Below, in pieces: positions 11,184 to 18,426 of a stretch of DNA of 64,000 nucleotides. Numbering within the stretch: the first letter of the stretch is position 1; each line of letters opens with the position of its first letter. The notes under the pieces are model-generated. The model saw only the letters and a program-made list of their open reading frames with translations, had not been told where the DNA came from and ran no database searches. Source of the stretch: Alphaproteobacteria bacterium (lineage in GTDB: Bacteria; Pseudomonadota; Alphaproteobacteria; Sphingomonadales; Sphingomonadaceae); NCBI GenBank assembly GCA_030424845.1, contig JAUHWC010000004.1, forward strand, positions 62,001 to 126,000. Reading direction: 5' to 3'. The translations under genes were made by a program, and so were the position numbers.

Positions 11184-12716
11184 TCAGGCTTCGGTTTCTT
11201 GCCCAACCTTCTTCTTGCGGCGGCGACGCGCTGCGACCGCACCGGCGCCTGCACCGAACAGCAACAGCATGCCGGGTTCGGGCACCTGCGTGCCGGAACT
11301 GGTGCCGCCGGAAGACGAACTCGAGCCGGACGAGCTGGACGAGCTGCTGGAGGATGAGCTGCTGCTCGAAGACGAAGAACCGCTCGAGGAGGAGCTGCTG
11401 CCCGAAGAAGACGAGCCTGTAGACGACGAGCCGGTGGAGCTTGTCATGTTGCCCGAACTCGAGGAGCTGGAACTGGACGAACTCGACGAGGACGAACTGC
11501 TGGACGACGAGCCCGAGCTGCCACCCGACGAACCGCCCGATCCACCCGAAACGCCCGAAGACGAGGACGAGCTCGAGGAACTCGAGGAGGAACTGCTGCT
11601 CGAAGACGAGCCCGAGCTGCCACCCGAGGAGCCGCACGAGCCACCGGACGAGGAACTCGAACCGGAGGAACCGGAGCTACCGCCACTGCTACCACCCGAG
11701 GAGCCGCCCGAACCTCCCGAGCCACCCGACGAGGAGGAGCTGGAGGAAGACGAACTCGACGACGACGAGGAGCTGGAAGAACTCGACGAACTCGAGGAGG
11801 ACACATTGCCGCTCGAAGAGGATACATTGCCCGAGCTGCTGGAGACACCGCCCGTGGAACTGGAGACATTGCCGCTCGAGGACGACACGTTGCCCGAGGT
11901 GGTCGAGGTCGTGCTCGTGACACCACCGGTCGAGGTGGAGACACCGCCAGTGGAGGTCGAGACACCACCGGTCGAGGTGGAGGTGCTCACGCTACCGGTC
12001 GAGGTGCTGACACCACCGGTCGTCGTCGATGTCGAGGAGCCGCCCGATCCGCCCGAAGATGTCGAGGTGGACGAGCCGGTGCTCGAATTGTCGATGTTGA
12101 TGTCGATGTAGATATCGCCACCACCGCTGCTCGAGCCGGTCGAGCCGGTCGAGGAACTCGGCGGCGAGGGAGGCGGAGCCGGATCGCCGGAAGAACTCGG
12201 CGGCGGCGGAGACGGCGGCGGCGAGGGATCGCCGGAGGACGTCGGCGGTGTGCCGCTGGTCGTACCGCTGCTGCCGGACGTGGAGGTAGTGGTGGTGGTC
12301 GACAGGTCGATGTTGGCGCTGCCGCCACCACCGCTGCCGCCGAAGAAGCCGCCGAAGAAGCCACCACCGAAGCCGCCGCCGAAGCCGCCGGAGCCACCGA
12401 TGATGATCGGCTGGCCACCGCCGCCGCCGCGAACGGGCGAACCCTGGGGAAGCGGGAGCGGGGGCAGCGGCAGGGGCAGCGGCTCGGGCTCCACTTCAAC
12501 CACGCGGCGAATGCGGCGCGTTTCACGCGGCGGGATTTCGCGGCGAGCCGGAACATCCTTCACATAAGCCAGTTCGGGCGCGGCTTGCTGGTCCTTGTCG
12601 GACTTGTAGCTGACCTCGTTAGCCTGCGGCTCGGCAACATGAACTGCGCCACCCACCGCAAGGGCACTGCCCGCGGCGGCTGCCGACAATTTCGCAAGGG
12701 CCATTCTTACCGACAT
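11184..12716 (-). CDS. Ser/Gly/Thr-rich PEP-CTERM sorting-domain protein
   Basis: The 510-residue product starts with a signal-like segment (MSVRMALAKLSAAAAGSALAV). A Pro-rich stretch near residues 70-95 is followed by a Gly/Phe-rich part, and then several hundred residues of low-complexity Ser, Gly and Thr with repeating units such as STSTGGV, SSSGNV and SSGSS. The C-terminus is a textbook PEP-CTERM signal: VPEPG, then LLLFGAGAGAVAA, then RRRRKKK. Such proteins are handled by exosortase and usually reach the envelope or exopolymer matrix; no exosortase gene is in the window. I chose the ATG at 12716 because it follows a GAAGAGAGA site and directly precedes the leader. Confidence 0.75.
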   Translation of the reverse strand: MSVRMALAKLSAAAAGSALAVGGAVHVAEPQANEVSYKSDKDQQAAPELAYVKDVPARREIPPRETRRIRRVVEVEPEPLPLPLPPLPLPQGSPVRGGGGGQPIIIGGSGGFGGGFGGGFFGGFFGGSGGGGSANIDLSTTTTTSTSGSSGTTSGTPPTSSGDPSPPPSPPPPSSSGDPAPPPSPPSSSTGSTGSSSGGGDIYIDINIDNSSTGSSTSTSSGGSGGSSTSTTTGGVSTSTGSVSTSTSTGGVSTSTGGVSTSTGGVTSTTSTTSGNVSSSSGNVSSSTGGVSSSSGNVSSSSGNVSSSSSSSSSSSSSSSSSSSSSSSSSGGSGGSGGSSGGSSGGSSGSSGSSSSSGGSCGSSGGSSGSSSSSSSSSSSSSSSSSSGVSGGSGGSSGGSSGSSSSSSSSSSSSSSSSSSSGNMTSSTGSSSTGSSSSGSSSSSSGSSSSSSSSSSSSSSSSSGSSSSSGGTSSGTQVPEPGMLLLFGAGAGAVAARRRRKKKVGQETEA

Positions 12717-12946
12717 GCTTGTCTCTCTTCGCGTTTTCCCATCGACCGGGTGAGGCCATTTGCGGCCAATACGGTCCTTCCAACGCTGCCAAAGAGACCT
12801 GCCTTGCCTCCAGTGACAATGGCAAACGGCCCTAAATCGCTGCCGCCAAGGCAGTTTTTTGGCGCTTTTCGATGCCCGCGCCCCGCTTTGTCCCACAATG
12901 GAACCGAAACGCAGGCCAATTCCTAATAAAGGTTAATGCATAAAGG
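12717..12946 (-). other. Leader/promoter region of the PEP-CTERM gene
   Basis: These 230 bases between ruvB and the PEP-CTERM gene hold no convincing coding sequence. The ruvB-proximal part (about 12915-12950) is AT-rich, with TTAATG/TAATAAAGG runs that could hold a promoter for the minus-strand gene. A GCCAAAAAACTGCC-type hairpin lies near 12850. No clear -35/-10 pair can be assigned by eye. Confidence 0.35.
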
Positions 12947-13987
12947 CTATTTTCCGGGATCGAACAGCCCTGCCTGCCCGCCATTTGCCGAATCACCCGG
13001 CGGTTGCAGCCCCAGGTGGGCCCAGCCCCCGGCATTGAGGCACCGTCCCCGCGCCGTGCGGGCGACGAGGCCCAGCTGGATCAGGTAGGGTTCGACCACC
13101 TCCTCCACCGTGTCACGCGGTTCAGACAGGCCCGCGGCGAGCGTTTCCACCCCCACCGGGCCACCGGCATAAGTTTCGGCGATCATGGTTAAATAGCGCC
13201 GGTCCATCGCATCGAGCCCGAGGCCGTCGATCTCCAGCCTGGTGAGCGCCTTGTCCGCGACATCGGCCGTCACCACCCCGCCGCCGCCGACATGGGCAAA
13301 ATCGCGCACGCGGCGCATCAACCGGCCGGCCACCCGCGGCGTGCCGCGCGAACGGCGGGCAATCTCGCGCGCGCCCGCGGGGTCTATTTCCATGCCGAGA
13401 AGCATTGCCCCGCGCGTCACCACCCGCTCCAGCTCCTCCTCGGTGTAGAAATTGAGGCGCACCGGAATGCCGAAACGGTCCCGCAAAGGGGTGGTCAGCA
13501 GGCCCTGCCGCGTGGTCGCGCCCACCAGCGTGAAGGGCGGCAGATCGATCCGCACACTGCGCGCGGACGGCCCCTCGCCAATGATGATGTCGAGCGCGCG
13601 GTCCTCCATCGCGGGATAGAGCACTTCCTCCACCACGGGATTGAGGCGGTGGATCTCGTCAATGAACAGCACGTCATTGGGTTCAAGATTGGTGAGCAGC
13701 GCGGCAAGGTCTCCCGCCTTGGCGATCACCGGACCGGACGTGGCGCGGAAACCCACGCCCAGCTCCTTCGCCACGATCTGCGCCAGCGTGGTCTTGCCCA
13801 ATCCGGGCGGGCCGAAGAACAGCACGTGGTCCATCGCCTCGCCGCGTCCCTTGGCGGCTTCGATGAACACGCGCAGGTTCTCGCGTGCGGCCTGCTGCCC
13901 GACGAATTCGGCCAGCGATTTCGGGCGCAGCGCCGCGTCCGGGTCCTCCGGCAGGCGGTTGGGGGTGAGGTCAGGGTTGGTGGTCAT
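12947..13987 (-). CDS. ruvB: Holliday junction branch-migration helicase RuvB
   Basis: This 346-residue AAA+ ATPase drives RuvA-bound Holliday junction migration. It has Walker [13 protein letters not shown] near residue 65, Walker [10 protein letters not shown], the sensor motif GATTRQGLL, and the C-terminal winged-helix domain ending in a short tail. The N-terminal [17 protein letters not shown] segment is typical for alphaproteobacteria. It lies downstream of ruvA on the same strand but is separated from it by about 640 bp that contain an inverted-repeat-bounded GIY-YIG gene on the other strand. Confidence 0.97.
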   Translation of the reverse strand: MTTNPDLTPNRLPEDPDAALRPKSLAEFVGQQAARENLRVFIEAAKGRGEAMDHVLFFGPPGLGKTTLAQIVAKELGVGFRATSGPVIAKAGDLAALLTNLEPNDVLFIDEIHRLNPVVEEVLYPAMEDRALDIIIGEGPSARSVRIDLPPFTLVGATTRQGLLTTPLRDRFGIPVRLNFYTEEELERVVTRGAMLLGMEIDPAGAREIARRSRGTPRVAGRLMRRVRDFAHVGGGGVVTADVADKALTRLEIDGLGLDAMDRRYLTMIAETYAGGPVGVETLAAGLSEPRDTVEEVVEPYLIQLGLVARTARGRCLNAGGWAHLGLQPPGDSANGGQAGLFDPGK

Positions 13988-14015
13988 TGTGGATGCATCC
14001 CAAACGACCTCGCTT

Positions 14016-14045
14016 CGTCACCCCGGACTTGATCCGGGGTCCATC
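14016..14045 (+). repeat. Left arm of 30-bp perfect inverted repeat
   Basis: The arm is an exact reverse complement of 14389-14418 (30 of 30 bases). Its core, CCCCGGACTTGATCCGGGG, is itself a hairpin with a 7-bp stem and the loop CTTGA, so each arm resembles a REP-type palindrome. It lies 19 bases upstream of the GIY-YIG start codon. Confidence 0.85.
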
Positions 14046-14064
14046 GGGAGGCAGGCTCAGCCTC

Positions 14065-14382
14065 ATGCCATTCGAGCGCCAGCCTTGCGTCTACATCCTT
14101 GCGAGCGAACCCCACGGAACGCTGTACATCGGCGTCACATCCGACCTCATCCAGCGCCTGTGGCAGCATCGCGAGGCTCAGGTTCCGGGGTTCACCAGCC
14201 GTTACAAAGTCCACCGCCTCGTCCGTTACGAACTGTTCGACGACATGGAGAATGCCATTGCTCGTGAAAAGCAGCTCAAGAATTGGCAAAGGCGCTGGAA
14301 GATCGAACTGATCGAGAGTGAAAACCCCGACTGGCATGATCTGGCGGTTGGGTTGGGGTTGAAGCCGCTGGCTCCGCGCTGA
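14065..14382 (+). CDS. GIY-YIG nuclease-superfamily protein (UPF0213-like)
   Basis: The 105-residue protein is a stand-alone GIY-YIG domain. The signature appears as VYIL then LYIGVTSDL near residues 10-25, followed by RLWQHR with the conserved Arg, and a C-terminal REKQLKNWQRRWKIELI segment with a candidate catalytic Glu. I chose the ATG at 14065, which places the signature at the usual distance from the N-terminus; an upstream ATG at 13987 would translate the repeat arm. The gene runs opposite to ruvA and ruvB and is tightly enclosed by 30-bp inverted repeats. Small GIY-YIG proteins of this kind are common in alphaproteobacteria; the function is unproven. Confidence 0.82.
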   Translation: MPFERQPCVYILASEPHGTLYIGVTSDLIQRLWQHREAQVPGFTSRYKVHRLVRYELFDDMENAIAREKQLKNWQRRWKIELIESENPDWHDLAVGLGLKPLAPR

Positions 14383-14388
14383 TGGCGG

Positions 14389-14418
14389 GATGGACCCCGG
14401 ATCAAGTCCGGGGTGACG
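14389..14418 (+). repeat. Right arm of 30-bp perfect inverted repeat
   Basis: This arm begins six bases after the GIY-YIG stop codon and pairs exactly with 14016-14045. The whole unit from arm to arm is 403 bp. The internal hairpin GGACCCCGGATCAAGTCCGG-type core could also act as a transcription barrier. I see no obvious target-site duplication outside the arms. Confidence 0.85.
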
Positions 14419-14629
14419 GTCGGTGGATGCGGCGAAGGTCATTTCCACAACTGACCCTTTCGAACTATCTTGCAATGATAGCACGCGGAAAAATGGCCAT
14501 CTTGATTATACCATACATGGCGACCGCCCGAAGCCTCGCAATCCGTGCCTTTCGGCAAGAGGGGTAATAGCGACCATGGCGACATTCGGCGTAGTCTTGT
14601 TCGCCAGCGATAGGGCTGTGTGTCTTCCA

Positions 14630-15241
14630 TCACCCCGCCGCCCTCTTCAGCGCAACTCGGATCAACTCGCTCTCGCCAGCGCCCTCGCCCAGTTCGGCTT
14701 GTGCGCGGGCCACCGCCTGTGCGGCGACCGCAGGCTTGAAGCCGAGGTTTTCCAGCGCGCTCACCGCATCGGCGCTGGCAGAACCGGCAGGGGTTGCTGC
14801 CACCGACACACCGCCAGCAGCGGCACCGCCACCGGGCAATGCACCCGCCTTGTCCTTCAACTCGTTGACGATGCGGCCCGCCAGTTTGGGGCCAACGCCC
14901 TTGGCGCGGGCGATTGCGGCGGCATCGACGGCTGCGCAGGCATCGCGCACTTCGCCGGTGCTGAGCGCGGAAAGGATGGCCAGCGCCACCTTGGACCCAA
15001 CGCCCTGAACGCTCGTCAGTAAGCGGAACCAGTCGCGTTCTCCCGCCTCGGCGAAACCGAGCAGGCGCATGTCGTTCTCGCTCACCTGCAAATCGGTGTA
15101 GACGGTGCAGGCCTCGCCCTTCTCGCCCAGCGCGTTCAATGTCTTGGATGAGCAATGGACGAGGTAGCCCACGCCCTGCACATCAATCACCGCCCAGTCT
15201 TCACCGGTTTCGTCAAGCAGGCCTTTGAGCTTCGCGATCAT
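14630..15241 (-). CDS. ruvA: Holliday junction DNA helicase component RuvA
   Basis: The 203-residue protein binds the four-way junction and loads RuvB. It starts MIAKLKGLLDETGEDW (domain I), carries two helix-hairpin-helix motifs (LLTSVQGVGSKVAL and IARAKGVGPKLAG, domain II), an Ala/Gly-rich flexible linker, and the C-terminal RuvB-binding domain (about 155-203, ALENLGFKPAVA). I chose the ATG at 15241 by alignment to the family N-terminus. ruvC is not adjacent; aroC diverges upstream. The 211 bp to the right repeat arm contain nothing I can identify. Confidence 0.96.
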   Translation of the reverse strand: MIAKLKGLLDETGEDWAVIDVQGVGYLVHCSSKTLNALGEKGEACTVYTDLQVSENDMRLLGFAEAGERDWFRLLTSVQGVGSKVALAILSALSTGEVRDACAAVDAAAIARAKGVGPKLAGRIVNELKDKAGALPGGGAAAGGVSVAATPAGSASADAVSALENLGFKPAVAAQAVARAQAELGEGAGESELIRVALKRAAG

Positions 15242-15289
15242 GTTATGTTCTTGCCACTGCCCCGCGCGAAACGCCAGCGCATGTTGCCC

Positions 15290-15350
15290 CTTATCCGCAA
15301 GGCGCGGCGTTAACATCTGGAACACATGGAACACGGTTATTGGCGGGAAA
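15290..15350 (+). repeat. Dispersed element, copy near aroC/ruvA
   Basis: CTTATCCGCAAGG is followed by CATCTGG, TGGAACACATGGAACACGGT (15318-15337) and GGGAAAA. The same parts in the same order and orientation recur downstream of dnaA (about 43513-43605), with the 20-mer identical. The 20-mer is a near-perfect 9-bp direct repeat. It lies in the divergent ruvA/aroC gap, so it may be regulatory or a small dispersed repeat. Confidence 0.5.
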
Positions 15351-15487
15351 AACTTCCCGGCTCGCACCGGCCCTGTCACATTGTCGGTCAAGCGGGGGTT
15401 CAGGCAGGACATGAGCGCAGGTCTGCCCCGGGTTCGCACGAGTAGGAAATGGACAGCGCGAAAATTCTGCGCCAAAGGCTCTGCACC

Positions 15488-16561
15488 ATGAGCATGAACA
15501 CATTCGGACGCGTTTTCCGCTTCACCACCTGGGGTGAAAGCCACGGGCCTGCCCTGGGTGCGGTGGTGGACGGGTGCCCGCCCGGGCTGACAGTGAGCGA
15601 AGAGGACATCCAGCCGTTCCTCGATGCGCGCCGACCCGGCACCAGCCGCTTTACCACCCAGCGCAACGAGCCGGACCAGGTGAAGATCCTTTCGGGCGTG
15701 TTCGAAGGCAAGACCACCGGCACGCCGATCAGCCTGATGATCGAGAACACCGATCAGCGGTCCAAGGATTATGGCGAGATCGCCAAGGCCTATCGCCCCG
15801 GCCATGCCGACTATGCCTATGACACGAAATACGGCCATCGCGATTATCGTGGCGGGGGGCGCTCTTCAGCACGCGAGACGGCAGCACGCGTGGCGGCTGG
15901 CGCCATTGCGCGCCTGGTGATCCCCGAAGTGACGGTGATTGCCTATGTCAGCGCCATCGGCGGCGACGAGATCGACCGCAGCAATGTGGACTATTCCTTC
16001 ATCGACCAGAACCCCTTCTTCTGCCCCGATCGTGCTGCTGCCGAACGGTGGGAGAAGCTGGTGGACGAGGCACGCAAGGCAGGCTCGTCCCTCGGCGCGA
16101 CGGTGGAATGCGTTGCCACCGGCGTTCCCGCCGGCTGGGGCGCGCCGCTCTATGCCAAGCTCGATGCAGAGCTGGCCGCCGCGATGATGGGCATCAACGC
16201 GGTGAAGGGCGTGGAGATCGGCGAAGGCATGGCGGCAGCTGCCTTGCGCGGTGAAGACAATGCGGACGAGATGCGCCCCGGTGCCGAAGGCGAAGGCCCG
16301 GAGTTCCTTGCCAACCATGCAGGCGGGATTGCGGGCGGCATCTCCACCGGCCAGCCGGTTGTGTGCCGCGTGGCGTTCAAGCCGACCAGTTCGATCCTGA
16401 TCCCGCGCCAGTCGATCAACTCGCAAGGCGAGGCGGTCGATATCCGCACCAAGGGCCGCCACGACCCCTGCGTGGGCATCCGCGGCGCGCCGGTTGTCGA
16501 AGCGATGATGGCGCTGGTGCTGGCGGACCAGAAGCTGCTGCACCGGGCGCAAATCGGTTGA
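15488..16561 (+). CDS. aroC: Chorismate synthase
   Basis: The 357-residue FMN-dependent enzyme makes chorismate from EPSP in the last common step of the shikimate pathway. Signatures are [18 protein letters not shown] near the N-terminus, [14 protein letters not shown] in the middle, and RGRHDPC-type ([10 protein letters not shown]) near the C-terminus. The first ATG of [10 protein letters not shown] at 15488 fits the family; a second ATG six bases later is possible. The gene diverges from ruvA. Its stop codon lies inside a strong hairpin. Confidence 0.96.
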   Translation: MSMNTFGRVFRFTTWGESHGPALGAVVDGCPPGLTVSEEDIQPFLDARRPGTSRFTTQRNEPDQVKILSGVFEGKTTGTPISLMIENTDQRSKDYGEIAKAYRPGHADYAYDTKYGHRDYRGGGRSSARETAARVAAGAIARLVIPEVTVIAYVSAIGGDEIDRSNVDYSFIDQNPFFCPDRAAAERWEKLVDEARKAGSSLGATVECVATGVPAGWGAPLYAKLDAELAAAMMGINAVKGVEIGEGMAAAALRGEDNADEMRPGAEGEGPEFLANHAGGIAGGISTGQPVVCRVAFKPTSSILIPRQSINSQGEAVDIRTKGRHDPCVGIRGAPVVEAMMALVLADQKLLHRAQIG

Positions 16562-16593
16562 GGATACGCTCGCCCATCCGGGCGAGCATCCTC
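16560..16593 (+). terminator. Hairpin overlapping the aroC stop; first module of composite repeat
   Basis: GAGGAT and GCTCGCCC pair with GGGCGAGC and ATCCTC around a four-base loop, forming a long stem that starts within the aroC stop codon. No U-tract follows, so it is a structural barrier rather than a classic intrinsic terminator. The same hairpin recurs near 57982-58006. Confidence 0.6.
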
Positions 16594-16676
16594 GGTGCTG
16601 TTCCCTCCGCTTCGCTGCGGGGCACCTGCGGGCGGCCGGTCGGCCTTGCGGGCCTTTGGCCCGTTCAAGCGCGAAC
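16560..16676 (+). repeat. Composite palindromic repeat, copy A
   Basis: The order of modules is: hairpin GCTCGCCCATCCGGGCGAGC, ATCCTCG, a CCGCTTCGCTGCGGGGC segment, GGCGGCCGGTCGGCCTTGCG, and a GGGCCTTTGGCCC hairpin. In reverse orientation the same series occurs twice between rnpA and rpmH and, degraded, near 59100. A fragment lies after dnaA (43412-43440). No coding capacity is evident. Confidence 0.65.
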
Positions 16677-16693
16677 AGCGAGGCAGACCGCTC

Positions 16694-17437
16694 TTATCGA
16701 TAAACCGCCAACCCCAGCACCATCCGCGAGAACTCGCTGAACCACCCGGCTCCGACAACCGCCTCGTGCACCGCGCCTTGCAGCAGGATCCAGCCGGCGC
16801 CGAACAGCGACCATTTGCCGATCCGCCCCGCACTGCGCCACTCGAACACCAGCAGGGCTGCGGCCATGCTCCACAAGGTGAGGTAGAGCCAGAAGGTGGG
16901 GATGGGATCGTCAAGCCCCAGCACGTTGAACCAGAAGCGGTTCACTCCCGGCGGCAGGACGGGCAGCATCGCGAAACAGATCGCCTGCCGGTGAACCTGC
17001 GGGCGCTGCCTGTTGCGGATCGCGCCCGTGAACAGGATGGTGAAGCCGATCACGGCGAGGATGCCGAGGTAAAGCCCGTCCGTTCCCGGGTCGCGCCCGG
17101 CATCCATCCCCGCGCGCGATGCGATCAGCTGGATCGACAGGCCGATCAGCATGATCGCGCTGGCATGGGCGATGCCCCACATCCCCATGCTGCAGTGCAG
17201 CTTCACATTGCCGGCACATACAAGGCCGGTCTGCGCCAGCAAGAGCAGCATCCATGCACAGAACACCACGGCGTGGATATGCACGAAGGGCGGCGCAGGT
17301 GGGAAATTGCCTTGCAAGGCGGGCAAGGCAGAATGCAGCCCGAACCCTGCAAACACGAAAAAGCACATCGCCAGCACGAGCCAGAAATGGAAACTCGGCT
17401 GGAACCCACGCGCAGCGGCCGCAGTGTCTGCTGTCAT
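16694..17437 (-). CDS. Multi-pass membrane protein of unknown function
   Basis: The 247-residue protein has about seven hydrophobic helices. His residues near the membrane edge occur in [14 protein letters not shown] and again in HRQAICFAM, which would suit metal or haem contact, but this is only suggestive. The overall look resembles small alphaproteobacterial integral proteins near DUF2306. I chose the ATG at 17437, which follows a GGAGAGGGG site; an upstream ATG at 17515 would add an unlikely Ala/Gly-rich stretch. It diverges from ahpC. Confidence 0.6.
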   Translation of the reverse strand: MTADTAAAARGFQPSFHFWLVLAMCFFVFAGFGLHSALPALQGNFPPAPPFVHIHAVVFCAWMLLLLAQTGLVCAGNVKLHCSMGMWGIAHASAIMLIGLSIQLIASRAGMDAGRDPGTDGLYLGILAVIGFTILFTGAIRNRQRPQVHRQAICFAMLPVLPPGVNRFWFNVLGLDDPIPTFWLYLTLWSMAAALLVFEWRSAGRIGKWSLFGAGWILLQGAVHEAVVGAGWFSEFSRMVLGLAVYR

Positions 17438-17590
17438 GAAATACCCCTCTCCACCACCCAGTCTAGCGCAGGCAGCGGGCGGCGCAATCGGCATTGCAAG
17501 GGGGCGATTCGCCATCGGGAGGGCGGGGGTTCACCGAGGAATGATGAAAAAAATGCAACAGCTGTTGCGCTTTTCGAAAATTTCACGGAG

Positions 17591-17628
17591 GTGATCGATT
17601 GTTTCGATCACTTCAATCGCATCAATCG
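17591..17628 (+). promoter_or_regulatory. Phased ATCG/CGAT boxes upstream of ahpC (candidate OxyR operator)
   Basis: GTGATCGA, five bases, then TCGATCAC is a perfect 8-bp inverted repeat at 17591-17611. ATCG boxes continue at 17616 and 17625. Box starts are spaced 9-11 bp, about one helical turn, over four turns. This is the geometry of a tetrameric LysR-type regulator such as OxyR. A related pattern lies upstream of katG. Confidence 0.45.
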
Positions 17629-17725
17629 GCTTTCTTGCGTCAAATCACTGCCTATCTGCCGTCCTGCAATTCAAACCGCAATTCGTGAACACCCGGTCAC
17701 GGGACATATCAGGAGACAAACGACA

Positions 17726-18292
17726 ATGGGTATCATCGGCAGCACCATCAAGCCGTTCAAGGCCACCGCCTTCCAGGCCGGCAAGGACTTCTTCGACGTC
17801 ACCGAAAAGGACATCGAAGGCAAGTGGGCCGTGTTCTTCTTCTATCCGGCAGACTTCACCTTCGTCTGCCCGACCGAGCTGGAAGACCTGAACGAAAAGT
17901 ACGGCATGCTGCAAAGCATGGGCGTGGAGGTCTTCGCCGTGTCGACCGACACCCACTTCAGCCACAAGGCATGGCACGACACGTCCGAGAAGATCGGCAA
18001 GATCCAGTACGCCTTCCTCGGCGACCAGCTGCACACGCTGTCCAACAACTTCGGCGTCCTGCGCGAAGACATGGGCCTGGCTGACCGCGCGACGTTCGTG
18101 ATCGATCCCGATGGCGTGATCCAGATCATGGAAATCACCTGCGAAGGCGTGGGCCGCAATGCCAACGAACTGACCCGCAAGATCAAGGCTGCACAGTACG
18201 TCCGCAACAACCCCGGCCAGGTCTGCCCGGCTGCCTGGGAAGAAGGTTCGGAAACGCTGGCACCTTCGCTTGACCTGGTCGGCAAGATCTAA
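17726..18292 (+). CDS. ahpC: Alkyl hydroperoxide reductase subunit C (peroxiredoxin)
   Basis: The 188-residue typical 2-Cys peroxiredoxin reduces hydrogen peroxide and organic hydroperoxides. The peroxidatic cysteine is in FTFVCPTEL near residue 47 and the resolving cysteine in GQVCPAAW near residue 166. The ATG at 17726 is preceded by CAGGAGA at proper spacing and by a long upstream region with phased ATCG boxes. ahpF, which regenerates it, follows after 134 bp that contain a strong stem-loop. Confidence 0.97.
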   Translation: MGIIGSTIKPFKATAFQAGKDFFDVTEKDIEGKWAVFFFYPADFTFVCPTELEDLNEKYGMLQSMGVEVFAVSTDTHFSHKAWHDTSEKIGKIQYAFLGDQLHTLSNNFGVLREDMGLADRATFVIDPDGVIQIMEITCEGVGRNANELTRKIKAAQYVRNNPGQVCPAAWEEGSETLAPSLDLVGKI

Positions 18293-18350
18293 GGTTCGAA
18301 GCGCCTGACGCTTCAACCAAGTCCCGTCGCCCCCCGACGGGTCGCACGAA

Positions 18351-18401
18351 CGGCCCGGGGCCTTCCATCCCCCCCATCCCTCGGAAGCCCCGGGTCGTTT
18401 T
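18351..18401 (+). terminator. Stem-loop with T-run between ahpC and ahpF
   Basis: CCCGGGGC and TTCC pair with GGAAGCCCCGGG around a C-rich loop, followed by GTTTTA. It could act as a partial terminator or as a 3' mRNA stabiliser, giving more AhpC than AhpF transcript. Confidence 0.6.
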
Positions 18402-18426
18402 ACGTCCCAATCAAGGAGAAAACGCG

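Noticed and set aside
11215-12111. Long plus-strand frame rich in Glu, Asp, Leu and Pro
   Set aside because: It is the antisense reading of the Ser/Gly-rich PEP-CTERM gene; it has no family likeness, and the repeats arise from the other strand's codons.
15318-15337. LexA box (GAAC repeats) in the ruvA/aroC gap
   Set aside because: The two GAAC sequences are five bases apart, not the seven expected of the alphaproteobacterial GTTC-N7-GTTC operator.
16595-18292. Very long plus-strand frame ending in AhpC
   Set aside because: Only the 188 C-terminal codons from 17726 match AhpC; the rest is antisense to a membrane-protein gene and intergenic DNA, with a good Shine-Dalgarno at 17711.
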